Below, piece after piece: positions 46,323-58,687 of a stretch of 64,000 nucleotides of DNA (positions within the stretch are counted from its first letter, which is position 1; every line of letters starts with the position of its first letter). A model generated the notes under the pieces. It saw only the letters and a list, made by a program, of their open reading frames with translations, was not told where the DNA came from and did not search any database. The DNA is taken from the NCBI GenBank assembly GCA_902614355.1, contig CACMKP010000001.1:177101-241100 (forward strand), in the 5' to 3' direction. The translations under genes and the position numbers were made by a program. The DNA comes from an uncultured Pelagibacteraceae bacterium. GTDB taxonomy: Bacteria > Pseudomonadota > Alphaproteobacteria > Pelagibacterales > Pelagibacteraceae.

Positions 46323-48131
46323 ATGACCACAATTGATCATATAAGAAATTTTGCAATAATTGCACATATAGACCATGGCAAATCTACAATAGCAGATAGA
46401 ATAATTCACAAATGTGGAGGATTGACCGAAAGAGAGATGAAAGCTCAAGTTTTAGATTCAATGGAGATTGAGCGAGAAAGAGGAATTACTATCAAAGCTC
46501 AAACGGTGAAACTTAATTACAAATCTAAAAACGGTAAAGAATATATTTTGAATATAATAGATACACCTGGTCATGTAGACTTTAGTTATGAGGTTAGTAG
46601 ATCCCTCTATGCTTGCGAGGGTTCTATACTGATTGTGGATAGTACACAGGGTGTAGAGGCTCAAACATTAGCAAATGTCTATCAAGCTATGGATATAAAC
46701 CATAAGATTATACCTGTTTTAAATAAGATTGATTTACCAGCATCAGACCTAGATAGAACAAAAAAACAAATTGAAGATGTAATTGGTATTGAGACTGAAG
46801 ATGCCATTCCATGTTCGGGAAAAACTGGAGAGGGTATAGACAGTATTTTAGAACAAATAGTTAATCAGTTACCTGGTCCAAAAGGTAATTTAGATCAAGA
46901 CTTGAAATGTTTATTAGTAGACAGTTGGTATGACTCATATTTAGGAGTGGTTATTTTAGTAAGAGTTATAAATGGAAAAATTACAAAAAATATGAAAATA
47001 AAAATGCTTTCAACTAATCAAGATTATATTGTTGAAAAAGTGGGTTTATTTACACCCAAACCTAAAGATGTAAATGAACTTAATTCTGGAGAGATAGGAT
47101 TCATAACCACTGGAATTAAAGTTTTATCAGATACAAAAGTTGGAGATACAATTTGTGACGCCTCAAAACCAATAGTTGAGGCCTTACCGGGCTTCAAGCC
47201 CAGTAAACCAGTTGTTTTCTGCGGTTTGTTTCCAGTAGATAGTTCCGAATATCAGAAATTAAAAGATGGATTGGCAAAGTTACAACTTAATGATGCGAGC
47301 TTTTCTTATGAAGCTGAGTCTTCTTCAGCTCTAGGTTTAGGTTTTAGATGTGGTTTTTTAGGATTATTACATCTTGAAATTATTACTGAAAGATTAGAGA
47401 GAGAATTCGACGTTAATTTATTAACAACCACACCCGGTGTTGTTTATAAAGTAAAACTTAATAATGGAGAGATTAAAGATTTACAAAATCCTTCAAGTTT
47501 ACCTGATCCAACATTGACTCAATCAATAGAAGAACCATGGATTAATGCAACTATAATTACCCCAGATAATTACTTGGGTTCTATAATAAAATTATGCCAA
47601 GATAAAAGAGGAATTCAAAAAAATCTTAGTTATTCAGGTAATAGAGCTGTAATTTCTTATGAGCTACCATTAAATGAAGTAGTCTTTGATTTTAATGATC
47701 GAATTAAATCTATGACAAGTGGATATGCAAGTTTTGATTATGAAATAATTGAACATAGAGAGGGTGATCTAGTTAAACTTGGCATTTTAGTCAACGGTGA
47801 GCCAGTTGATGCACTAGCAATGATGATACATAAAGATTTTGCGCAAAAAACTGGAAGAGAAGTTTGTGAAAAATTAAAAGATTTAATTCCAAGACATAAT
47901 TTTATGATACCTATTCAAGCAGCAATAGGAGGAAAAATTATAGCAAGAGAAACAATAAAAGGCTTCAAAAAGGATGTACTTACTAAAATACATGGTGGTG
48001 GTGCGACTGATAGGAAAAGAAAACTTTTGGAAAAACAAAAAAAAGGAAAAGCAAGATCAAAACAGTTTGGTAGAGTAGAAATACCTCAAGAAGCGTTTAT
48101 AGGAGTGCTTAAAATTTCAAAAGAGAAGTGA
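46323..48131 (+). CDS. lepA: Elongation factor 4 (LepA)
   Basis: LepA is a ribosome-bound GTPase that back-translocates or rescues stalled ribosomes and helps 30S assembly. The 602-residue protein has G1 HIDHGKST, the switch region [14 protein letters not shown]3 DTPGHVDF, G4 NKIDLP, and the LepA-specific C terminus ([38 protein letters not shown]). Its stop overlaps the FkbM start as TGATG. Confidence 0.98.
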   Translation: MTTIDHIRNFAIIAHIDHGKSTIADRIIHKCGGLTEREMKAQVLDSMEIERERGITIKAQTVKLNYKSKNGKEYILNIIDTPGHVDFSYEVSRSLYACEGSILIVDSTQGVEAQTLANVYQAMDINHKIIPVLNKIDLPASDLDRTKKQIEDVIGIETEDAIPCSGKTGEGIDSILEQIVNQLPGPKGNLDQDLKCLLVDSWYDSYLGVVILVRVINGKITKNMKIKMLSTNQDYIVEKVGLFTPKPKDVNELNSGEIGFITTGIKVLSDTKVGDTICDASKPIVEALPGFKPSKPVVFCGLFPVDSSEYQKLKDGLAKLQLNDASFSYEAESSSALGLGFRCGFLGLLHLEIITERLEREFDVNLLTTTPGVVYKVKLNNGEIKDLQNPSSLPDPTLTQSIEEPWINATIITPDNYLGSIIKLCQDKRGIQKNLSYSGNRAVISYELPLNEVVFDFNDRIKSMTSGYASFDYEIIEHREGDLVKLGILVNGEPVDALAMMIHKDFAQKTGREVCEKLKDLIPRHNFMIPIQAAIGGKIIARETIKGFKKDVLTKIHGGGATDRKRKLLEKQKKGKARSKQFGRVEIPQEAFIGVLKISKEK

Positions 48132-48829
48132 TGATAAATAAATATGATAATAAATTTTTGTACTTTTTTTATAAGTTACAAAAATTATATAAGAATAAAT
48201 CTCCTAATTCACATTTTGCTGAGTTTGCTGAAGATGTAATGGTAAATAGAATTTTTAAAAATCAAGATAAGGGAACATATATAGATATTGGTGCATATCA
48301 TCCATTTAAAGGTTCTTTGACCTACACACTTTTTAAAAAAGGCTGGAAAGGTACAAATGTAGATCTAAGTAAAACTTCTATAGATTTATTCAAAATAGCG
48401 AGACCTAATGATATGAATATTTGTTGTGCGATTAGCAATAAAACTGAAAAAAAAATTTATTTTGAAAATTCCCCAATTAATCAACAAAACTCTCTAGTCA
48501 AACAAAATAATGAACAGAGAGAAATAGAGATACAAGCTTACACTTTAGATGACTTATTAATTTCAAGAAATATAGAAAATCCTGATTATCTGAATATTGA
48601 TACAGAAGGTAATGAGATGGATGTTTTGGAGGGAGTAAATTTTGATAAAATTAATCCGAAGTTAATTACTATCGAGGAAAATAATTTTGCCAAAATCTCA
48701 AATTCAAATAACGAAAAAACAAATTACATGTATGAAAGAAATTATATTTTAATAAATATAATTGGTGTTACGATGTTTTTTTATCAAAAATTTCTTTTAG
48801 ATAAAATTTCTGATGAGATTAAAATTTAA
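48131..48829 (+). CDS. FkbM family methyltransferase
   Basis: The start is the ATG at 48131, overlapping the lepA stop (TGATG), rather than the GTG three bases earlier; this gives 232 residues. The Rossmann methyltransferase core shows GTYIDIGAYHP (SAM loop), NVDLSKTSIDLF and LNIDTEGNEMDVLEG, the FkbM pattern for methylation of sugars or glycan hydroxyls. There is no signal peptide. The GT2 gene follows after 3 bp, so the pair probably builds or decorates a surface glycan. Confidence 0.88.
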   Translation: MINKYDNKFLYFFYKLQKLYKNKSPNSHFAEFAEDVMVNRIFKNQDKGTYIDIGAYHPFKGSLTYTLFKKGWKGTNVDLSKTSIDLFKIARPNDMNICCAISNKTEKKIYFENSPINQQNSLVKQNNEQREIEIQAYTLDDLLISRNIENPDYLNIDTEGNEMDVLEGVNFDKINPKLITIEENNFAKISNSNNEKTNYMYERNYILINIIGVTMFFYQKFLLDKISDEIKI

Positions 48830-48832
48830 GTA

Positions 48833-49669
48833 ATGATAAGCTATTCTGATTTAACTTTTATAATTGTTACATTTAAAAGTGAACATATCATCGATGATTG
48901 TTTAAAAGATATCCCTGAAGAATGTAAAAAAATCATAGTAGAAAATTCTAGTAGTAATGAATTTTATAAAAATCTTGAAAATAAAATTCCAAATTTAAAA
49001 GTTTTTGTAATGAATGGCAATTGTGGTTTTGGTAAAGCTAATAATTTTGGAATTTTAAATTCTGATACCGATTATCTTTTTCTTATAAATCCAGATGCAA
49101 AAATATATAAATCGGAAATTGATAAAATAATCACAATTATTCAAAATGTTGATTTTGCTATTGCAGCACCCCAAATAATTGAAAAATTTAAGATTTATAA
49201 ACAAAACAAAGAAAATAAAGATTATGTTATTGTAAATGAGGTACCCGGAATGGCGATGATACTGAATAAAAAAAAATTCTCTAATAATTTTTTTGATGAG
49301 AATTTTTTTCTGTATTTGGAGGAAACTGATCTTTGTAAAAGGGTAAAAGAAAGTGGTGAAAAAATAATTGAAATTAACGCAGAAGTTTCACACTTAGGAA
49401 ATCAATCTCACAAACATCACGATAGTTTTGAAATTGAAAAGTCAAGAAATTGGCATTGGATGTGGTCTAAATTTTACTTCAGTAAAAAACACAAAGGTTA
49501 TATTCTAAGTATAATTGTTTTTTTCCCAATATTAATTAAACTTTTAATGAAATTGATATTTTATTTTCTATTAAGAAATAATAAGAAATTCGTTATTTCA
49601 AAAAAAAGATTTGCAGGTTTATTAAACTCCATTGTTGGCAAAGGTTCTGATTATAGGCCGAAAATTTGA
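48833..49669 (+). CDS. Family 2 glycosyltransferase (rhamnosyltransferase-like)
   Basis: A 278-residue GT-A enzyme: FIIVTFKSEHIIDDCL (donor strand), GNCGFGKANNFG, the DxD-equivalent INPDAKI, PGMAMIL, and the acceptor-site FFLYLEETDLCKRVKESG, which resemble dTDP-rhamnosyl transferases of O-antigen synthesis. A hydrophobic C-terminal segment (about 220-245) suggests membrane association. It is coupled with the FkbM gene; together they are the only glycan pair in this stretch besides the GT4 at 38566. Confidence 0.87.
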   Translation: MISYSDLTFIIVTFKSEHIIDDCLKDIPEECKKIIVENSSSNEFYKNLENKIPNLKVFVMNGNCGFGKANNFGILNSDTDYLFLINPDAKIYKSEIDKIITIIQNVDFAIAAPQIIEKFKIYKQNKENKDYVIVNEVPGMAMILNKKKFSNNFFDENFFLYLEETDLCKRVKESGEKIIEINAEVSHLGNQSHKHHDSFEIEKSRNWHWMWSKFYFSKKHKGYILSIIVFFPILIKLLMKLIFYFLLRNNKKFVISKKRFAGLLNSIVGKGSDYRPKI

Positions 49670-49749
49670 TACAGTATAATTAGCCTTGTACCATCCATAT
49701 TTAGAGTGTTATTTTATTAAAAGTATTATCTAATATATACTCAAATACG

Positions 49750-49839
49750 GGAGAGATGGCCGAGTGGTTTAAGGCGCACGCTTGGAAAGCGTGTAAAGAA
49801 GTAATTCTTTCATGGGTTCGAATCCCATTCTCTCCGCCA
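49750..49839 (+). tRNA. tRNA-Ser (anticodon GGA)
   Basis: A class II tRNA with acceptor GGAGAGA pairing with TCTCTCC, discriminator G and an encoded CCA (49837-49839). The anticodon stem CACGC/GCGTG holds loop TTGGAAA with anticodon GGA (49784-49786), reading UCC and UCU. A long variable arm (AAAGAAGTAATTCTTT) follows, as in serine tRNAs. The 80 bp before it show no gene. Confidence 0.97.
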
Positions 49840-49922
49840 TCAAAAAAGCCAATATTTTCAACCTTAATTTCACAACTTTTAATGATTGAGCGAACGATAA
49901 GTAAACAAATATTTTAAAAAAA

Positions 49923-49931
49923 TGTTATAAT
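49923..49931 (+). promoter_or_regulatory. Extended -10 promoter of gyrB
   Basis: TGTTATAAT is a perfect extended -10 element (TG-n-TATAAT), 24 bp before the gyrB ATG at 49956. The -35 position (TAAACA at 49902-49907, 18-bp spacing) is weak, which is usual when an extended -10 is present. The rest of the 116-bp gap after tRNA-Ser shows no gene or hairpin. Confidence 0.6.
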
Positions 49932-49949
49932 AAATTTTTCCAAATATGA

Positions 49950-52019
<2,070 letters not shown>

Positions 52020-52021
52020 AA

Positions 52022-53290
52022 ATGAAGTTCTTTGAGGATTCAAAGTATTATTCTCTTAAAAAATCTACATATATAAATCTAAGATGGATTGGAATTATTG
52101 GTCAATTAATCTCCGTTTACTTAGTTTATCTTTATTTTGATTTTAAATTTAACTTTTTTCTTACCAATTTAGTAATTTTTTTTGGTGTGTTAAGTAATTT
52201 ATATTTAATCTTTATTTATAAAAAAACTCAACTATCGGATAGATTAGCTTTACTATTTCTTCTTATAGATATAACCCAATTAACTGTTTTAATCTATTTA
52301 ACCGGAGGCGCTAAAAATCCATTTATAATCTTTATAATTATACCAAGTATTTTTGCCTCAACTAATCTTGGAATAAAAACTAATTTATCTATAGTTTTTA
52401 TAACTTGTGTTGCAATTATTTATCTCACGTTTTATTCAAGTGATTTGCCTTATCCACTAGCAAATCACTTTCACATAAGTAACTATATTTATTATTCAAT
52501 ACCCATTTCTTTGATTATAGCATTAATTTTTCTAAATTATTTTGCAATAGTATTTGGACGAGAATCAAGACTAAGAAAAGAAGCTTTAAACAAAATGGAA
52601 GAAATTATGGCAAAGGAACATGAAATGTTATCTTTAGGGGGTCAAGCCGCCGCCGCCGCTCATTCTCTTGGAACACCTCTCTCAACAATCAAAATAATTT
52701 CACAAGAATTGACTAAACAATTAAAAAATCAAAAAGATGTAATTCAGGACATTGAATTACTCTCAAGTCAGGTTGAAAGATGTAATCAAATTTTAAGGAA
52801 GCTATCACTTAATCCTGATGTAGAAGATAATTTTATTGACGAAGATCTGACTATGAGAGATTATTTAAAAGAAATAATATCTTCTTTTAAAGAAACTAGC
52901 AAAAATCAGTTTAATTTCAATTTTGAGCAAGACGCGTATTCAAAAAAAATAACTAAATCAATCGAAATAGTTTACGGTCTTAGAAATTTCGTGGGTAATG
53001 CAAATAAATTTTGCAAAAGTAAAATTTATATTAATTTAAGATCAAATACCGAAACTACTATTGTGACCATTGAGGATGATGGCGAGGGATACCCGAATGA
53101 TATTATCTCAAAAATAGGAGAACCTTATCTAAAATCATCTGTTAAAAATAGTGGATTAGGTTTAGGATTATTTATAGGAAAGACTTTATTAGAAAAAAAT
53201 TTTGCAACTGTTAATTGTTGGAATTCTCAAACAAGAAGTGGAGCTGAAGTGACGATAAAGTGGAAAAATAAAGATTTGTTCAATCTTTAA
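52022..53290 (+). CDS. regB: RegB/PrrB-type redox sensor histidine kinase
   Basis: The 422-residue kinase has about six N-terminal membrane helices (1-190), the quinone-sensing heptad as GGAKNPF, the H-box [14 protein letters not shown] with the autophosphorylated histidine, the redox-active cysteine in [13 protein letters not shown], and an ATPase domain ([29 protein letters not shown]). RegB senses respiratory redox state and phosphorylates RegA. The regulator gene is not adjacent, unlike in many alphaproteobacteria, where senC and regA lie beside regB. It is cotranscribed with gyrB and converges with cobT. Confidence 0.88.
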   Translation: MKFFEDSKYYSLKKSTYINLRWIGIIGQLISVYLVYLYFDFKFNFFLTNLVIFFGVLSNLYLIFIYKKTQLSDRLALLFLLIDITQLTVLIYLTGGAKNPFIIFIIIPSIFASTNLGIKTNLSIVFITCVAIIYLTFYSSDLPYPLANHFHISNYIYYSIPISLIIALIFLNYFAIVFGRESRLRKEALNKMEEIMAKEHEMLSLGGQAAAAAHSLGTPLSTIKIISQELTKQLKNQKDVIQDIELLSSQVERCNQILRKLSLNPDVEDNFIDEDLTMRDYLKEIISSFKETSKNQFNFNFEQDAYSKKITKSIEIVYGLRNFVGNANKFCKSKIYINLRSNTETTIVTIEDDGEGYPNDIISKIGEPYLKSSVKNSGLGLGLFIGKTLLEKNFATVNCWNSQTRSGAEVTIKWKNKDLFNL

Positions 53291-55086
53291 TGTAAATTTT
53301 TTTTACTTTTAAAAAGTTCACTCAATTGAGAAATCATGACATCTCCCAATTCATTGACATCTGTAATCTTTATTGCTCGATTATAGTATCTTGATACATC
53401 ATGGCCTATTCCAATCGCTAAAATTTCAGTTTCAGTTTTTTCTTCGATAAATTTCACAATTTTTTTTAAATGTTTTTCAAGAAAATCTCCTGAATTGACT
53501 GACAGAGTTGAGTCATCAACGGGTGCACCATCAGAGATAATCATTAATATTTTTCTTTCTTCTTTTCTTTTTTTTAATCGATTAAATGCCCAAGAAATTG
53601 CTTCACCATCAATATTTTCTTTTAATAATCCTTCTTTTAACATTAAACCAAGATTATTTTTACATTGTCGCCAATGTGTATCAGCCCCTTTATAAATTAT
53701 GTGTCTTAAATCATTTAATCTACCTGGTGTTTTTGGTTTACCTTCTTTATTCCAAAACTCTCTACTTTTTCCACCTTTCCAATTTTTAGTTGTGAAACCT
53801 AATATTTCAACTTTAACAGAACATCTTTCCAAGGTTCTTGATAAAATATCAGCACAAATTGCAGCAATTGTAATTGGACGTCCTCTCATAGACCCTGAAT
53901 TATCTATTAAAAGAGTAACGACAGTGTCTTTAAAATCTAAATCTTTTTCTTTTTTAAAAGATAAAGAATTATAAGGGTCCATTATTACTCTTGGTAATTT
54001 TGAACTATCCAATAACCCTTCTTCTAAATCAAACTCCCAGGCTCTATTTTGTTTTGCCAACAGCTGTCTTTGAAGTTTATTCGCAAGTTTAGTGATAACG
54101 TCCTGGAAACCTATTAACTGCTGATCTAAGGTTTTTCTTAATTTTGAAGCTTCATTGGAGTTTTCTAAGTTTTCTGCCTTCGTAATTTCATCAAATTTGG
54201 TAGTAAAAATTTTATAGTCTGTATTTAAATCATTAATTGTTTTTTTTTGAATAATTTGTTCTTTATTTTGTTGATCGTACTCACTATCAATTAGTTGCTC
54301 ATCAAGTTTGTATTCGTCTATTTCATATTCAGAGTCTAAACTAGCTTCTGTTTGTTCGTTGTTGTTTTCATCTCTAGAGTCATCAGAATTACTGTCTTGA
54401 TCATCATTGGATGGATTATTTTGACCATCATCTTGGTTTTCTTCCCTGGTTTCCTCATTGTCTTCATTTTTAAGTATATCCATTTCTTGTAATATTTCTG
54501 AAAACTTTGAAGAATATTCATTTTGATATTCTAAATTTTCTTTTAAAAATTCAATGTGTTTGTTTATTACTTTATCGAAGTCTTTCTCCCAAAAATTTAA
54601 CATATTACTGGTTAAGGTATTTAACTTGACGTTTAGAAATTTCTTTAACATATACAATTCAAAAGCCTCTACTACCGGTACATCTTCTTTTGAATTTAAT
54701 TGGTCTTTTCTTCTTAATTGGATTATTTGATCATAATTTTCTTTAAGATTTTTTTCTACACCTTTCAACATTTTTGAGCCCAGGCATTCATACCTTACTT
54801 TTTCTGCGATAGAATAAAGAGACTTATATGAAGAATTTAAAGGTAAATTCTTTTTATAAATTTCATCATTTGAGAATTTTTTTTTTAAAGCGGATGAGTC
54901 AGATTCTGCTCTAGCTTTAATGAAATCTCCTTTTGAGTTAAAATTTTCAATATTTACAAAATTCAAATCTTTTTTATTTTTTTCATCAATATTTTTAAGA
55001 CTAATATCATCAGAAATCACTCTTGCTGTTGAAGTTAAAGCTTGCTTAAGTTTTTCTCTTAAGTTTTCAGCCTTATTATTTTTCAT
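53287..55086 (-). CDS. cobT: CobT-type cobaltochelatase subunit
   Basis: CobT is the von Willebrand factor A partner of CobS in the cobaltochelatase complex. The 599-residue protein has a helical N-terminal domain, a low-complexity Asp/Glu/Asn/Gln stretch (about 205-260), and a C-terminal vWA domain with the metal-ion site [22 protein letters not shown] and SDGAPVDD. It lies one base below cobS. No CobN and no other cobalamin gene is in the window, so whether it makes cobalamin is open. Confidence 0.9.
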   Translation of the reverse strand: MKNNKAENLREKLKQALTSTARVISDDISLKNIDEKNKKDLNFVNIENFNSKGDFIKARAESDSSALKKKFSNDEIYKKNLPLNSSYKSLYSIAEKVRYECLGSKMLKGVEKNLKENYDQIIQLRRKDQLNSKEDVPVVEAFELYMLKKFLNVKLNTLTSNMLNFWEKDFDKVINKHIEFLKENLEYQNEYSSKFSEILQEMDILKNEDNEETREENQDDGQNNPSNDDQDSNSDDSRDENNNEQTEASLDSEYEIDEYKLDEQLIDSEYDQQNKEQIIQKKTINDLNTDYKIFTTKFDEITKAENLENSNEASKLRKTLDQQLIGFQDVITKLANKLQRQLLAKQNRAWEFDLEEGLLDSSKLPRVIMDPYNSLSFKKEKDLDFKDTVVTLLIDNSGSMRGRPITIAAICADILSRTLERCSVKVEILGFTTKNWKGGKSREFWNKEGKPKTPGRLNDLRHIIYKGADTHWRQCKNNLGLMLKEGLLKENIDGEAISWAFNRLKKRKEERKILMIISDGAPVDDSTLSVNSGDFLEKHLKKIVKFIEEKTETEILAIGIGHDVSRYYNRAIKITDVNELGDVMISQLSELFKSKKNLH

Positions 55087-56061
55087 TTAAATTTGAATAT
55101 TTGCTAGTGACTCTGGTAGTTCTTCTCCAAAACATCTTTGGTAGTATTCAGCAATTGTATTTTTTTCAATTTCATCACATTTATTTAGAAAAGTGACTCT
55201 AAATGCGTATCCTAAATCATTAAATATTTCTGCATTTTCAGCCCAATGCAGTACTGTTCTTGGACTCATTACAGTACTTATATCTCCTGCAGTAAATCCT
55301 TTTCGAGTTAAGGATGCAACTTTTATCATATTTGAGACTTTCTCTTTTCCTTTAGGATTATTTAAAGATTTATTTTTAGCTAATATGATGTCCATTTCTT
55401 TATCTAAACTTAAGTAGTTAAGAGTTGTTACAATATTCCACCTATCCATTTGACCTTGATTTATTTGTTGAGTGCCATGGTAAAGCCCGCTGGTATCACC
55501 AAGTCCTACAGTATTAGAAGTTGCAAATAATCTAAAATATTTATTTTGTTTTAAAACTTTATTTTTATCGAGAAGTGTAAAATTCCCTTCTGACTCAAGC
55601 ACTCTTTGAATTACGAACATTACATCTGGTCTTCCAGCATCGTATTCATCAAAAACTAGAGCTACAGGGTTCTGTATCGACCAAGGAAGAATCCCCTCTT
55701 TAAATTCAGTAATTTGCTTATTATCTTTTAATACAATTGCGTCTTTTCCTATTAAATCAATCCTACTTATGTGACTATCAAGATTTACTCTGATGCATGG
55801 CCAGTTTAATCTAGCAGCGATTTGCTCTATGTGAGTAGATTTACCAGTGCCATGGTATCCTTGAACAAGGACTCTTTTGTTGTATGCAAAACCTGAAATT
55901 ATAGCTAATGTTGTATCTCTATCAAATTTATAATTTTTATCTATATCAGGCACATAATCATTTTTTTTTGAAAATGCATTGACCTCCATTTCAGATTCTA
56001 TTCCGAAAGTCTGTTTTATTGAAACTTTTATGTCAGGTTGCTTGTCTATGTTAGGTGTCAA
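55087..56061 (-). CDS. cobS: CobS-type AAA+ chelatase ATPase
   Basis: A 324-residue AAA+ ATPase with Walker [13 protein letters not shown], Walker [10 protein letters not shown], sensor [10 protein letters not shown] and [13 protein letters not shown], matching CobS of the MoxR-like branch. The N-terminal pattern [17 protein letters not shown] needs an early start; the only suitable codon is TTG at 56061, overlapping the J-domain gene's last 11 bases. CobS with CobT drives metal insertion by CobN in aerobic cobalamin synthesis, or acts as a chaperone pair. Confidence 0.9.
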   Translation of the reverse strand: MTPNIDKQPDIKVSIKQTFGIESEMEVNAFSKKNDYVPDIDKNYKFDRDTTLAIISGFAYNKRVLVQGYHGTGKSTHIEQIAARLNWPCIRVNLDSHISRIDLIGKDAIVLKDNKQITEFKEGILPWSIQNPVALVFDEYDAGRPDVMFVIQRVLESEGNFTLLDKNKVLKQNKYFRLFATSNTVGLGDTSGLYHGTQQINQGQMDRWNIVTTLNYLSLDKEMDIILAKNKSLNNPKGKEKVSNMIKVASLTRKGFTAGDISTVMSPRTVLHWAENAEIFNDLGYAFRVTFLNKCDEIEKNTIAEYYQRCFGEELPESLANIQI

Positions 56062-56578
56062 TTTTTTCTCTATAAGTTTTTTTTAGCTGGGTATAAGCTA
56101 ATGTAATTAATTTTAGTTTTTCTTCATATTTTTTATTTCCTGAATTCATATCAGGGTGAAATTTTTTGACAAGTGTTTTGAATTTTTCTTGTACTTTTAT
56201 CCATTTCATACCAACTGTTAATCCAAGTATTTCAAAAGCTTTAATATCTTTATGATCAAATTTAAATTGACGCATATGATCATACTCGTTTCTAATTTTC
56301 ATTTTATCAGATTCATCTTTTAAGGTGTTGTTCCAAAGTATCTTAAAAAAATTATCTGAAGAGCTAAAACTTTGTGTTGGTTTGTGCCAAGTCATGTCTG
56401 ATTTAAGAAAATTCATTATTTGATTGTCATTCATGCCTGAAAAATAATTCCAATTTTTATTGAATTCTTTTACATGTTTTAAGCATAACATTTTGAATTT
56501 TTTACTATTATCTTTTTCAACTGGTGCTTTATATTCACCTAGCTCTTTACAATTATCCCAATCACAAATATTTTTCAT
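56051..56578 (-). CDS. J-domain protein upstream of cobST
   Basis: The start is the ATG at 56578 (175 aa); the earlier frame from 56620 is not needed. The N terminus ([17 protein letters not shown]) has cysteines typical of the alphaproteobacterial DnaJ-like family linked to cobS; the C-terminal J-domain has [23 protein letters not shown] and the HPD motif in [11 protein letters not shown]. It should stimulate a DnaK-type chaperone, here perhaps on the CobST complex. It overlaps cobS by 11 bp and diverges from bolA (17 bp). Confidence 0.87.
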   Translation of the reverse strand: MKNICDWDNCKELGEYKAPVEKDNSKKFKMLCLKHVKEFNKNWNYFSGMNDNQIMNFLKSDMTWHKPTQSFSSSDNFFKILWNNTLKDESDKMKIRNEYDHMRQFKFDHKDIKAFEILGLTVGMKWIKVQEKFKTLVKKFHPDMNSGNKKYEEKLKLITLAYTQLKKTYREKIDT

Positions 56579-56595
56579 GATATAATAAATACATA

Positions 56596-56856
56596 ATGGA
56601 TATAAATGACTTAATTGCAATTGTAAAAAAAAAATTAAAAAATAAAATCATTATAGAAAGTATTAAGATTGAGGATAAATCATTTCTTCATTCAAAACAT
56701 AAAGGTAACGATAAAAAAAAATTTCATTTAAAGATTTTAATAAGTTCAAAAGAACTTTCAAAAATGAACAGAGTTCAAAGTAATAAAAAAATTTTTAAAA
56801 TTTTAGATAAAGAACTTAAAAATAATATTCACTCAATACAAATTTTAATTCATTAA
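56596..56856 (+). CDS. BolA family protein
   Basis: The 86-residue protein has the BolA fold pattern: an N-terminal helix (MDINDLIAIVKKKL), the variable loop with the conserved histidine (DKSFLHSKHKG) and the second helix with the RVQSNKKIFKILDKEL helix-turn-helix-like region. BolA proteins pair with monothiol glutaredoxins to handle [2Fe-2S] clusters and iron signalling. It diverges from the J-domain gene and converges with aroB (12-bp overlap). Confidence 0.88.
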   Translation: MDINDLIAIVKKKLKNKIIIESIKIEDKSFLHSKHKGNDKKKFHLKILISSKELSKMNRVQSNKKIFKILDKELKNNIHSIQILIH

Positions 56857-57951
56857 TTCTTTACTTAAAAATATTTTTAATTTTTTCTTATCAAATCTTT
56901 TATTAATCAAAGGTAGTCCAATTTTTTTTAACAAAATTAAATTTATTTTATTTGTATTATTTTTCTTATCATTGCTCATAAATGACACAATTTTTTTTAT
57001 ATCCCTTAAAGAAAAGTACTTTTTTATATCATTAGGCAAATTAAAACTTTTTATATGATTTGTAATAATTTTAAATTCCTTTAGCGGTAAAAGATTATTT
57101 GATTTGCTAAATTTAAGAGCTGTAGTTATTCCTAAGATAACAGCCTCACCGTGATTTAATTTTTTAGAAAAACCTAGGCTTGCTTCATAAGCATGTGCAA
57201 AAGTGTGACCAAAGTTTAAAATTTTCCTAACATTTTTCTCTTTCTCATCTTTTTCGACTACTTTTTTCTTTATCTTACAACTTTCATAAATAGTTCTTTC
57301 AATATATGGGGATTTAAACTTCAAAATTTGTTCAAAATTTTTGTTTAAAAATTGAAAAAAATCTTTATTTGAAATTAAAGAATGTTTCAAGATTTCTCCA
57401 TAGCCACATATAATTTCTCTTTTGGGGAGAGTGTCTAAAAAATCAACATCACTTATCACTAATTTGGGTTGGTAAAAACTTCCTATGAGGTTTTTTCCGT
57501 GTTTTGTATTTACTCCAGTCTTGCCACCTATTGATGAGTCTACTTGTGCCAAAAGAGTTGTAGCAATGTTAATAAATTTTAAACCTCTTTTAAAGAGACT
57601 TGCAGCATATCCAGTAATGTCACCGGTTATACCACCCCCAACACTTATTAAAATATCTTCTCTTGAAAAATTTTTTTTTAATAAAATTTCTAAAATTTCA
57701 TTAGTAGTTTTTTGATTTTTGTTTTTTTCACTCGCTTTTATAAAGTGCGTATAAACTTTTTTATTATTTAGCTCTTTTTTTATTATATTGATTTTTTTTT
57801 TTGAAATATTTTTGTCAATGACAATTAAACATTTCATATAGTTTATTGATTCTTTTTTGATAATTTTCTTTAAATTTGAGATGAGTCCTGACCCAATAAA
57901 TATAGGGTAATTTTGCTGATTTGTATTAACCAAAAGTTTTTTTGTTTTCAT
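56845..57951 (-). CDS. aroB: 3-dehydroquinate synthase
   Basis: AroB turns DAHP into 3-dehydroquinate, the second step of the shikimate route. The 368-residue protein has the NAD site (SVGGGITGDITGYAA), DSSIGGKTGVN and the zinc-ligand helix (GEILKHSLI; NFGHTFAHAYE; NHGEAVILG). The start overlaps aroK by 26 bp, so aroK-aroB is a coupled pair, as in many bacteria. Confidence 0.97.
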   Translation of the reverse strand: MKTKKLLVNTNQQNYPIFIGSGLISNLKKIIKKESINYMKCLIVIDKNISKKKINIIKKELNNKKVYTHFIKASEKNKNQKTTNEILEILLKKNFSREDILISVGGGITGDITGYAASLFKRGLKFINIATTLLAQVDSSIGGKTGVNTKHGKNLIGSFYQPKLVISDVDFLDTLPKREIICGYGEILKHSLISNKDFFQFLNKNFEQILKFKSPYIERTIYESCKIKKKVVEKDEKEKNVRKILNFGHTFAHAYEASLGFSKKLNHGEAVILGITTALKFSKSNNLLPLKEFKIITNHIKSFNLPNDIKKYFSLRDIKKIVSFMSNDKKNNTNKINLILLKKIGLPLINKRFDKKKLKIFLSKELMN

Positions 57952-58450
57952 ATATATATATAATTTTATTTACTATCTCATTTTTAGATAATTGTTCACA
58001 ATTAATTTTAAATTTTGATCTAGAATAGATTATTGACCTTTTTTTAATTAAATCTATTAACTCATTTGTATTAGCTTTCGAAGCTATAGGTCTTTTCTTA
58101 TTATTTTGAATTCTCTGGATTAAAGTTTTTGAATTCCAGTTTAACCAAAAGGAAAAATGATTTTTTAAAATTTCATCTCTTATTTTCTTATTAATAAACG
58201 CACCGCCACCTAATGATACAACGATTTTTTTCTTTTTTAAAATCTTCAGTGTAGTTTTCTCCTCAATATCTCTAAAAAACATCTCTCCTTTTTTTTCGAA
58301 AATATCTGAAATACTCATTCTTAGCTCTTTTTCAATAATTTGATCAACATCATAAAACTGTAAATTAAGTTTTTTTGAAGTTAATTTACCAATGCTTGTT
58401 TTACCAGATCCCATCATACCTAAAAAAACAATATTTTCTTTTGATTCCAT
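57926..58450 (-). CDS. aroK: Shikimate kinase
   Basis: AroK phosphorylates shikimate at the 3-hydroxyl with ATP. The start is the ATG at 58450 (174 aa); the earlier frame from 58513 lacks family similarity. The Walker A loop GMMGSGKTSIG, the DVDQIIE substrate motif, FRDIEE and SLGGGAF are visible. It overlaps aroB by 26 bp and diverges from the small membrane-protein gene (57 bp between). Confidence 0.95.
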   Translation of the reverse strand: MESKENIVFLGMMGSGKTSIGKLTSKKLNLQFYDVDQIIEKELRMSISDIFEKKGEMFFRDIEEKTTLKILKKKKIVVSLGGGAFINKKIRDEILKNHFSFWLNWNSKTLIQRIQNNKKRPIASKANTNELIDLIKKRSIIYSRSKFKINCEQLSKNEIVNKIIYIYENKKTFG

Positions 58451-58507
58451 AAGTTTCTTTATTGAAAAAACACAAATATGTCTTAATTTGAAAATACTTA
58501 AAGTTAT

Positions 58508-58687
58508 ATGCAATTTTATAAAAAAACAAGTTCAAGAAAAAGTTTAATTGGAGTAACAATTAAATTAACTTTAATTTTACTATTTATTCTTGGAATTGTT
58601 TTCTTTTTAAATAAAATTGAATTTCCAGCACCAAAAAAAGATATACAAAAAGTAATTCCAAATGAAAAATTTAAGATTGTTAAGTAA
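58508..58687 (+). CDS. Small single-span membrane protein (59 aa)
   Basis: A 59-residue ORF precedes the unknown 587-aa gene and overlaps its start by 26 bp. It has a basic N terminus (MQFYKKTSSRKS), one hydrophobic helix (about 15-34) and a polar C-terminal tail of 25 residues. This is the topology of a type II membrane-anchored protein. The overlap and strand make it a probable operon partner of the exported downstream protein. I do not recognise the family. Confidence 0.6.
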   Translation: MQFYKKTSSRKSLIGVTIKLTLILLFILGIVFFLNKIEFPAPKKDIQKVIPNEKFKIVK

